From Nocardia alni (GTDB lineage Bacteria; Actinomycetota; Actinomycetes; Mycobacteriales; Mycobacteriaceae): 56,309 nucleotides of DNA. A program made the translations under genes and the position numbers. Location: positions 1 to 56,309 of the forward strand of contig NZ_JAGPOX010000054.1 in assembly GCF_019038435.1 (NCBI RefSeq), in the 5' to 3' direction. This document shows positions 39,947 to 48,200 of this stretch, one piece after another; position 1 is the first letter of the stretch; the number at the start of each line of letters is the position of its first letter. The notes under the pieces were generated by a model that saw only the letters and a list, made by a program, of their open reading frames with translations, was not told the DNA's origin and searched no databases.

Positions 39947-42900
39947 GTGTCCGCCGCCACAACCGCTGTCTTGACAGAGCCGAGGTCCGTCGCCCCTGCG
40001 ACGTCCCGTGATTTCCGCACGGCCCGCACGATCGCCATGATCGCGGGCCTGCTGGGCGCGCTGTTCGCGCTCGCGACGCCGTTCCTGCCGGTGAACCAGA
40101 CCACCGCCGAGGTGAACTGGCCGCAGCACGGGGTGCTGGGCAATGTCGAGGCGCCGCTGATGTCGCAGGTCCCGGTGGATCTGCGGGCGAGCATCCCGTG
40201 CGCGGCAGTGGCGAAGCTGCCGCCCGGCTCGATGGTCCTGGAAACCGCGCCGCCGCAGGGTGAGCGGGCCGCGCTCGAGGCGATGTTCGTGCGCGTCACC
40301 GCCGATACGGTGGACGTGGTGAACCGCAACGCCATCGTGACGTCGGCGAAGCGGTCCGCGCTCGGCGGGTGCGGCGCCATCCGGATCGTCTCCGACGCCG
40401 CGCACACCACCGCCTCCTTCGAGGGCCTGACCACCCAGATCGATGAGCCGGCGGCGGACGGGACGACGCACAAGGCGACCGTGCCGGTGGAGGGCACGCA
40501 GGTCGGGGATCTGCGGCCGCAGGTGGTGGGCGTGTTCTCCGATCTGAAGGGACGCGCCCCGGCCGGGCTGTCGTTTCATATGACCGTCGATTCCCGGTTC
40601 ACCTCGCATCCGAGCGTGACCAAGGTGGTCGCCACGGTCGCGGCGTGGTTGTGCACCCTCATCGCGCTGGGCGCCCTGGCCCGGCTGGACACCAGCGACG
40701 GGCGCGGGCACCGCCGATTCCTGCCCGCACGCTGGCTGCGGCCGACCTGGGCGGACGCGGCCGTCATCGGCACCCTGGTGGTGTGGCATTTCGTGGGCGC
40801 CAACACCTCCGACGACGGCTATATCCTGACCATGGTTCGGGTCGCGCCGCACGCGGGCTATCTGGCCAACTACTTCCGCTGGTACGGCGTGCCGGAGGCA
40901 CCGTTCGGCTGGTACTACGACACGATCCAGGCCTTCGCGCACATCTCCACCGCCAGTCCGTGGGTGCGCATCCCGGCCACGCTGTGCGCGATCCTGTGCT
41001 GGATGGTCATCAGCCGCGAGGTGGTGCCGCGGCTGGGCCGGGGTGTGCGTACCTCGAAGGTCGCGCTGTGGACCGGCGGCCTGGTGTTCCTGGCGTTCTG
41101 GCTGCCCTATGACAACGGTCTGCGCTCGGAGCCGATCGTCGCGCTCGGCGTGCTGCTGACCTGGGTATCGATCGAACGCGCCATCGCGACCGGACGCCTG
41201 GTCCCCGCCGCTGTCGCGATCGTCGCGGCGGCGTTCACCCTGGCCGCCGCGCCGACCGGACTGAACTGTATCGCCGCGCTGCTGGCGGGAATTCGCCCAC
41301 TGGTGCGGATCGTGGTGCGCCGCCGCCGGGTGCTGGCCGCGGCGTCGCGGTCGCGCTGGGGCCGCTCGTTCCCGGGCTCGGTCCTGCCGCTGCTCGCGCC
41401 GCTCGCCGCGGCCGGATTCCTGGTGCTCACCGTCGTCTACGCCTCGCAGACCTTCGCCGGAATTCAGGAGGCCGACCGGGTTCGTCAAGCGGCCGGGCCG
41501 AATCTGGCGTGGTACGAGGACTATCTGCGGTACTACTACCTGTTCGTGCAGACCGTGGACGGCTCGGTCTCGCGCCGGTTCGCCTTCCTGATCATGATCC
41601 TGTGCCTGGTCACCACGATGCTGGTGCTGCTGCGCCGGGTCCGGGTGCCGGGCATCGCCAGCGCGCCGACCTGGCGTCTGCTGGGCGTGGTGTTCGGGAC
41701 GATCTTCCTGATGATGTTCAACCCCACCAAGTGGACCCACCACTTCGGCGCGTACGCCGGCATCGCGGGCTCACTGGCGGCGGTGACCGCGGTGGCGGTC
41801 TCGGCCACGGCGCTGCGCTCGCGCAAGAACCGCTCGATCTTCCTGGCCGCGTTGCTGTTCGTGCTCGCGCTGTCGTTCTCGGGCACGAACGGCTACTGGT
41901 ACGTGTCCAGCTACGGCGTGCCGTGGTTCGACAAACAGGTGCAGGTGCACGGCATCAAGTCGAACACCATCGTGCTGGTGCTGTTCGTCCTGGCTGTGCT
42001 GCTCGTGGGCTGGCAACTGCTGCGCGAGGGCTATGCGAGACCACAGGCGAGCGCGAAGTCGGTGCGCGGCAGGCGCATACGCAGGTTCGCCGCGATCCCG
42101 CTGACCGTTGTCGCGGCGCTGATGGTGCTGTTCGAGGTGCTCTCGCTGGTCAAGGGCGCGTATTCGCAGTATCCGGGATATTCGCTGGCCCGGTCCAACG
42201 CCGACGCTGTCGGCGGCAACAGCTGCGGGCTGGCCAACGACGTTCTGGTGGAACCGAATTCCAACGGCGGACGCCTGCGGCCGATCACCGATCCGGCCCA
42301 TCCGTCTGCCAAGGGCGGCCCGCTCGCGGGCACGGATTCGACCGGCTTCGACCCGAACGGGGTGCCCTCGGATCTCGAGGCCGATGCGGTCGAGGTGAAG
42401 CCGGGCAGCGGCAATACCTCCACCCAGTCCGTCGGCGCGAGCTTCGCCAAGGGGCAGAGCGCGGGCACGGGCGGCGGTTCGATCACTCATCCGGGCGTCA
42501 ACGGCAGCACCGTCGCGCTGCCGTTCGGCCTGGACCCGAATACGACCCCGATCATGGGCAGCTACCAGGCAGGGCTGCAGACCCAGGCGCATCTGACCTC
42601 GAGCTGGTATCAACTCCCGGCCCGCTCACCGCAGTCGCCTCTGATCGTGATCACCGCGGCCGGGCGGATCCTGTCCTTCGACGAGACCGGCGCGCTGCAG
42701 TACGGCCAGAATCTGCTGCTCGAATACGGTAAGCGTCAGCACGACGGCACCGTGCGGTCCGAGGGCAGTTATGTGCCGCGCGATATCGGCCCGGCCCCGT
42801 CGTGGCGCAACCTGCGCATCCCGATGGACAAGATCGCACCCGACGCCGACGTCGTACGCATCGTCGCCGACCGCCGGGTGCTGATCGGCGACCAGTGGCT

Positions 42901-43315
42901 GGCGTTCACCCCGCCACGGGTGCCGAAACTCCAGACGCTCAACACCTTCCTGGGTGCCACCCAGCCGGTCCTGGAGGACTGGGCCGTGGGCCTGCAGTTC
43001 CCCTGCCAGCAACCGTTCCTGCACCGGTACGGCGTGGCCACCATGCCGAACTACCGCATCCTGCCGGACCGGCCCCTCGCGGTCAGCTCGACCGACACCT
43101 GGCAGGCAGAGGAATTCGGCGGCCCGCTGGGCTTCACCCAGATGCTCGCGAGTTCCACCACCGTCCCCACCTATCTGAAGGACGACTGGGCCCGGGACTG
43201 GGGTTCCCTCGAGCGTTACGACCGCTACTACCCCGACGCCACCCCTTCGGACATCAACACCGGCACTGCCGCCCGCTCGGGGCTCTGGAGTCCGGGCAGG
43301 ATGCGGTTGTATTGA
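39947..43315 (+). CDS. embB: Arabinosyltransferase, EmbB/EmbC-like
   Basis: This 1122-residue Emb protein has the same layout as its upstream neighbour: an N-terminal helix (TIAMIAGLLGALFALATPFLP), NQTTAEVNWPQHG, the catalytic loop GANTSDDGYILTMVRVAPHAGYLANYFRWYG, the NPTKWTHHFG loop, and a C-terminal lectin-like domain ending RSGLWSPGRMRLY, the ending shared by EmbB and EmbC. The Met of YILTM aligns with EmbB Met306, the main ethambutol-resistance position. GTG 39947 is chosen because VSAATTAVLTEPRS resembles family N-termini; it lies 40 bp after embA. No third emb gene is present, so this protein may do the work of both EmbB and EmbC. A strong hairpin follows. Confidence 0.85.
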   Translation: MSAATTAVLTEPRSVAPATSRDFRTARTIAMIAGLLGALFALATPFLPVNQTTAEVNWPQHGVLGNVEAPLMSQVPVDLRASIPCAAVAKLPPGSMVLETAPPQGERAALEAMFVRVTADTVDVVNRNAIVTSAKRSALGGCGAIRIVSDAAHTTASFEGLTTQIDEPAADGTTHKATVPVEGTQVGDLRPQVVGVFSDLKGRAPAGLSFHMTVDSRFTSHPSVTKVVATVAAWLCTLIALGALARLDTSDGRGHRRFLPARWLRPTWADAAVIGTLVVWHFVGANTSDDGYILTMVRVAPHAGYLANYFRWYGVPEAPFGWYYDTIQAFAHISTASPWVRIPATLCAILCWMVISREVVPRLGRGVRTSKVALWTGGLVFLAFWLPYDNGLRSEPIVALGVLLTWVSIERAIATGRLVPAAVAIVAAAFTLAAAPTGLNCIAALLAGIRPLVRIVVRRRRVLAAASRSRWGRSFPGSVLPLLAPLAAAGFLVLTVVYASQTFAGIQEADRVRQAAGPNLAWYEDYLRYYYLFVQTVDGSVSRRFAFLIMILCLVTTMLVLLRRVRVPGIASAPTWRLLGVVFGTIFLMMFNPTKWTHHFGAYAGIAGSLAAVTAVAVSATALRSRKNRSIFLAALLFVLALSFSGTNGYWYVSSYGVPWFDKQVQVHGIKSNTIVLVLFVLAVLLVGWQLLREGYARPQASAKSVRGRRIRRFAAIPLTVVAALMVLFEVLSLVKGAYSQYPGYSLARSNADAVGGNSCGLANDVLVEPNSNGGRLRPITDPAHPSAKGGPLAGTDSTGFDPNGVPSDLEADAVEVKPGSGNTSTQSVGASFAKGQSAGTGGGSITHPGVNGSTVALPFGLDPNTTPIMGSYQAGLQTQAHLTSSWYQLPARSPQSPLIVITAAGRILSFDETGALQYGQNLLLEYGKRQHDGTVRSEGSYVPRDIGPAPSWRNLRIPMDKIAPDADVVRIVADRRVLIGDQWLAFTPPRVPKLQTLNTFLGATQPVLEDWAVGLQFPCQQPFLHRYGVATMPNYRILPDRPLAVSSTDTWQAEEFGGPLGFTQMLASSTTVPTYLKDDWARDWGSLERYDRYYPDATPSDINTGTAARSGLWSPGRMRLY

Positions 43316-43324
43316 GTCACACGA

Positions 43325-43372
43325 CGAAACCGGAGGGGCGGCGCGAGATGTCGCGCCGCCCCTCCGGTTTCG
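43325..43372. terminator. Very strong bidirectional terminator after embB
   Basis: Arms 43325-43346 (beginning CGAAACCGGAGGGGCGG) and 43351-43372 form a perfect 22-bp stem with loop GATG. It lies between embB and the convergent DUF5988 gene and would insulate the arabinan and mycolate gene sets. Confidence 0.88.
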
Positions 43373-43399
43373 CCGAGGCTGTTTCGGTGCAGCAGATCT

Positions 43400-43597
43400 T
43401 CACTCGACGCGGGCGACCCATTCGTAAACCGGGAGGTTGCCCTGGCTGGTGTCCTGCCAGCGAGGGGTCACCTTGAAGCGCTCGTAGCCGCCGTTGAACT
43501 GCACTCGCAGTTCGACTCCCGGCGGAGTGATCGGAACGATGCGTTGCGGCAGGTCGGTCGGCCCGCCTTCCAATACGGCCTTCGGTGCGCTACCCAT
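43400..43597 (-). CDS. DUF5988-like small protein
   Basis: This 65-residue soluble protein reads MGSAPKAVLEGGPTDLPQRI at the start, then VELRVQFNGGYERFKVTPRW and PVYEWVARVE. This resembles DUF5988, a small all-beta actinobacterial family of unknown function often near secondary-metabolite or regulatory genes. The ATG at 43597 has only a weak ribosome site. It is convergent with embB and lies 116 bp downstream of accD4, in the same direction, so it could be the tail of the mycolate operon. Confidence 0.75.
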   Translation of the reverse strand: MGSAPKAVLEGGPTDLPQRIVPITPPGVELRVQFNGGYERFKVTPRWQDTSQGNLPVYEWVARVE

Positions 43598-43713
43598 AGC
43601 TGAAGGCTCTCACATACCGGCTGTTCGACCCATCGAATCCGACAAAGACACTCCGTTCACCGCCAGTTCACCTCGGATCGCGGACAGGTCCGCGGTCCGA
43701 GGCGCTCGGGGAT

Positions 43714-45258
43714 CTACAGGGGCAGGAGGTGGTGTTTGCGAGGGTTGCGGTTGAGCTGCTTGTCGCGCAGCAGGCGCATGGCGCGACGGATCTCCAAGCG
43801 GGTTGTGGCCGGCTCGATGACCGCGTCGATGTAGCCGCGTTCGGCGGCGACCCACGGCGTGGCCACGGTGTCGTTGTAGAACTCGATCATCTGCTTGCGC
43901 ATCGCGTCGCGCTGATCCTCCGGGGCCATGGCGATCTGCTTACCGCCGATCAGGCTTACCGCGCTCTCCGCGCCCATGACCGCGATGCGGGCCGTCGGCC
44001 AGGCCAGGTTCACATCGGCGCCGAGTTGCTTGGAACCCATCGCCGCATAAGCGCCGCCGTACGATTTGCGTACCACCACGGTTACCTTCGGCACGGTGGC
44101 CTCGACAAACGCGAACAGCATCCGACCACCGCGCTTGATAACGCCGCTCTTCTCCTCTTCCACACCCGGCATGAAGCCCGGCGTGTCGACCACGTAAACC
44201 AGCGGCAGATCGAACGCGTCGCACAGCCGGACGAAGTGCGAGCCCTTGTCGGAGGCCCGGGCATCCAGCGAACCCGCGTACACCAGCGGCTGATTCGCGA
44301 TCACGCCCACACTGCGCCCGTCGACGCGGGCGAAACCGCAGATGATGTTCTTGGCCTGGGCGGCGCCGTACTCGTGGAAGTCGCCGTCGTCGAAAATGCG
44401 CAGCAGGATCTCATGCATGTCGTATCCGGCATTGTCGGAGTCCGGAACGATGGCATTGAGTTCTCGGTCGCTGTCTGTCATCTCCGGCTCCAGACCCGGA
44501 TTGATGATAGGCGGTGTGTCCTGGCAGCTCAGCGGCATGAAGCTCAGATAGTGTCGCACCCAGTCGAAGGCCGCCCGCTCATCCTTGGCGACATGGTGAA
44601 TATTGCCGTACTCGGCCTGGCTATACGCCCCGCCCAGCTCCTCGAGGCTGATATCCTCCCCGGTCACCTCCTTGAGCACCTTCGGGCCCGTGACGAACAT
44701 GTGGGCGCTCTCGACCGCGACCACCACGTCGGTGTTGATCGGCTGATAAACCGCGCCACCGGCACAGTTCCCCAACATGATCGAGATCTGCGGCACCATG
44801 CCCGACAGCGGCTCGGTCAGCAGTGCCAAATTGGCGTACCAGGCCAGCGAGACCACTGCCTCCTGGACACGAGCGCCGCCCGAATCCTGGATGCCGACGA
44901 TCGGGCAGCCGACCTTCGCCGCATACTTCAGCGCGGCGGCCACCTTACGGCCGAAGATCTCGCCCACCGAACCGCCATACACGGTCTGATCGTGCGAGAA
45001 CACCGTCACCGGCCGACCGTCGACCAAGCCATGGCCGACGACCACACCGTCGCCGTAGAGCGAATCCTTGACCGCCGGATTGCGCATCAGCGCGCCGATC
45101 TCGACGAACGTACCGGGATCCAACAGCATGTCGATCCGCTCGCGCGCCGACGGAATGCCCTTCTTGGCCCGCTTGGCCACACCTGCCTCGCCCGCGGGTT
45201 CCTGGGCGAGTTCGAGTTTCTTGCGTAGATCGGCAAGTCTCTCGGCGGTCGTACTCAC
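43714..45258 (-). CDS. accD4: Acyl-CoA carboxylase beta subunit AccD4
   Basis: AccD4, with AccA3 and AccD5, carboxylates the long acyl-CoA that becomes the alpha branch of mycolic acids. The 514-residue carboxyltransferase has both crotonase-like halves: the N-terminal oxyanion glycines in GIQDSGGARVQEAV and LGNCAGGAVYQPINTD, and the C-terminal VVDTPGFMPGVEEEKSGVIKRGGRML and RKSYGGAYAAMGSKQLGAD. It resembles Rv3799c, including the tail NRNPRKHHLLPL. The GTG start at 45258 overlaps the pks13 stop by four bases, coupling their translation. Confidence 0.95.
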   Translation of the reverse strand: MSTTAERLADLRKKLELAQEPAGEAGVAKRAKKGIPSARERIDMLLDPGTFVEIGALMRNPAVKDSLYGDGVVVGHGLVDGRPVTVFSHDQTVYGGSVGEIFGRKVAAALKYAAKVGCPIVGIQDSGGARVQEAVVSLAWYANLALLTEPLSGMVPQISIMLGNCAGGAVYQPINTDVVVAVESAHMFVTGPKVLKEVTGEDISLEELGGAYSQAEYGNIHHVAKDERAAFDWVRHYLSFMPLSCQDTPPIINPGLEPEMTDSDRELNAIVPDSDNAGYDMHEILLRIFDDGDFHEYGAAQAKNIICGFARVDGRSVGVIANQPLVYAGSLDARASDKGSHFVRLCDAFDLPLVYVVDTPGFMPGVEEEKSGVIKRGGRMLFAFVEATVPKVTVVVRKSYGGAYAAMGSKQLGADVNLAWPTARIAVMGAESAVSLIGGKQIAMAPEDQRDAMRKQMIEFYNDTVATPWVAAERGYIDAVIEPATTRLEIRRAMRLLRDKQLNRNPRKHHLLPL

Positions 45259-48200
45259 TGCTCTCCCTTTGCGATCGCCGCCAGCTTCTCGGTGAGATCG
45301 GCGCCGATGACGGCGATTCGCGGTTCGTCGATAATCTGCAGGTGATCACCCGGGATGGGGATGATCTCCAGGTTCGGAATGTAGCCGTCCCAGCCGCCGT
45401 CGGGCAGGCGATCGGCATATCGGGGATCGATCTCGATGATGCCGTCGTGGTACCGGTCGGCCAGGTACAGCACGGCGTCACCCTCGTAGTGCGAGGGCCG
45501 AGTCTTCTCCAGGTCCCGGCTGTCCAGCCAGGAGGTGCGCTGATGCTCGATCACACCGCCCGGGATCTTGACGTCGGCGAACTTCATCATCTCCGTGATG
45601 ATCTGGAGCTGCTCCTCGTCCGAGGCCTCGGCCAGCTCCTGCATCGTCTCGTCGTCCAGTTCGCCCTGGATGCCATAGGTCTTCTGAGCGAAGGCCTGGA
45701 AGCGCTCGATGCGGGCGCGGCGGCCCGCCACGCTGTTGTCCTCGGGCTCGACCGGAACGGCCAGATCGATCAGGCCGACGATACGCACGTCGTCACCCGC
45801 CGCGCGCATGACCTGGGCGACACCCAATGCGAATACCGCGCCGAGAGACCAGCCGTACAGCACGTACGGCCCGTCCGGATGCAGCTCGCGGATCTTGTCG
45901 GCGTACTCGAGGGCACGATCCTCGATAGATCCCTCGATGCGCTCGAACCCGTACATCGGGGTTTCGGCGGGCAGGCGCTTGAGCAGCGGCTCGTATACCA
46001 GCGTATTGCCGCCCGAGGGGTGGAAGACGAAGACCGGCAACGCCTTCGAGCCCGCGGCGGGAGCACGCAGGGTGCGCACGAAACCGTCCAGCTCTCCGGC
46101 GCTGTCCTGATTCTCGCGCACGATGTCGGCCAGCTGCTCGATGGTCGTGCAGTCGAGTACCTGCTTCGCATCGATCGGCGCGCCGATCCGCTCGCTCAGC
46201 CGCTCGGCCAGCTTCTGCGCTGTCGCCTCGTTCAGGGCGGGCAGGGCGTTGAAGATGCCGCCCGGGGACTTGCCGGTGATGGTCGCCCAGGTCGCGTAGG
46301 TCAGCCGCTCGGCGCCGTCGCGCGGGGGAATGTCCTCCTCGGCGGCCTTGGCTATGGCCGCCGCGTCGACGCCCAGGGCGTTGGTCGAATCGGCCTCGGC
46401 GGCAGCGGACTTCGGCTCACCGGCAACCGGTTCGGCAGGCTTGTCGTCGATCTTCGCCTGCACCACGGCGGCCGGGTCCTGACCCGTCGCCACCGCGGCA
46501 CGGGCCGCGGCGATGAATTCATCGTCCACGGCGAGGGTTCCGCCCTCTTCGGCCTGCTTCTGCGCCATCTCCAGCATCTCGTCACGGTGGTCGATGGCGT
46601 AGTGCAGCACCTTGGCGACCTCGTGCAGGCTGGCATCGCGCACGGCCTGAATCTGTAGCTGCGGAATGTCGAACTCGTATTCCACGCGGTTCTTGATGCG
46701 CATCGCCATCAGCGAATCCAGGCCCAGCTCCATGAGCGGGATCTCCATCGGCAGATCCTCCACGGAATAGCCCATGGATTCCGCGACGATGTTCGCCAGG
46801 CGCTTCTCGACGGTCTCGGTGCTTTCGGGATCCCAGCGCTCACTGAATTCGGCGAGGACCTCCGGCGCGGCCGCTACGTCCTGCTCGACCGGAACAGCCG
46901 GGGTCGCAACGGCTTGCGGCAGCGCCGCGGGCTGGACGGTGGTCGCGGCGGTGACGACCGCCTCGAACAACAGCCGGAACGCGTTGCCCTCCTTGGCATG
47001 CACCTGCACCGAACCGCCGCCCAGATGCGGGGTCAGCGTGGTGGTCAGCGTCCCGGACGCGGGCACCGCCGCATGCGTCACGGTCGCGCCGAGCGCGACG
47101 TCCGAAAGCACCTGTGCCGCAGCGGCTTGCACCAGCGCGGCCGGATCGGTGACGGCCGAGGCCTGCACCTCCCAGGCGTGCCGGCCGTCCGGCATCGCGA
47201 CGTGCGCACCCGGCGCCCGGCCGCTGCCGGAGCCGCTGACGACGCTGACCTTGGGCCAGTATTCCTTGCGCAGGAAGGCGGTTCGCGGAATATCGGCGTA
47301 CACGCCCGGGGTCAGCAGCGAGGACAGATCGACCGCGTGGCCCTGCACGTACAGCTGGGCCAGCGCGGAGATGATGCCCCCGGCCTCGTCCTCCTTGCGC
47401 TTGAGCGTGGGGACCAGCGCCGCGTTGTGCACGCCCGCCGCGAACGTGGTGCCCAGAACCTGCATCAGCGCAATGGAATTGGGCGCCAGCTCCAGGAAGG
47501 TGGTGATTCCGGTGTCCACGGCCTGACGCACCGCGTTGGTGAAGTACACCGAGTGGCGCATGTTGGTCACCCAGTAGTCCACGTCGTGCACCGGATCGTG
47601 ACCGGCGCGATAGACCGCGGCCTTGTGCACGGTGGAGTACAGGTCCACCGTCAGCCTGGTGGGTTCGATGCCGGCCAGCTCGGCGGCCAGCTCACCCAGC
47701 AGCGGATCCATCTGCGAGGTGTGGCCCGCGCCGCGGGTCTGCAGCACGCGCGAGAACTTGCCCGCGGCCTCCACGCGCGCGGCGATCGCGTGCACCTGAT
47801 CCGGCGGGCCGCCGATCACGGTGTTGGTGGGCGCGGCGTACACCGCCACCTCGATATCCGGGAATTCCGGCAGCAGCGCCTCGACATCCTCGGCGCTGAG
47901 CTCCACCAGCGCCATATTGCGCACGTCTTCGTCGGGCAACATCTCGTCGCCCTCCTTCATCAGGCGCGAGCGCGCGCAGATGACCCGCACGGCGTCCTCG
48001 AGCGGCAGGCCGCCCGAGATGTACGCGCCCGCGGCCTCGCCCTGCGAATGGCCGACCACCGCGCCCGGCTCGGCGCCGTGCGCGCGCAGCAGCGCCGCGA
48101 TGCCGACCTGGATCGCGAACACCCCGACCTGCGAGGTGCCGATATCCCAATCCTCGGCGTCGTCCAGCATCATCTCGCGGACCGAATATCCGGCCTCGTC

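Noticed and set aside
39938..41743. 601-codon minus-strand frame opposite embB
   Set aside because: Translation is Arg/Gly/His/Gln-rich without hydrophobic or domain structure; embB on the plus strand explains the open frame.
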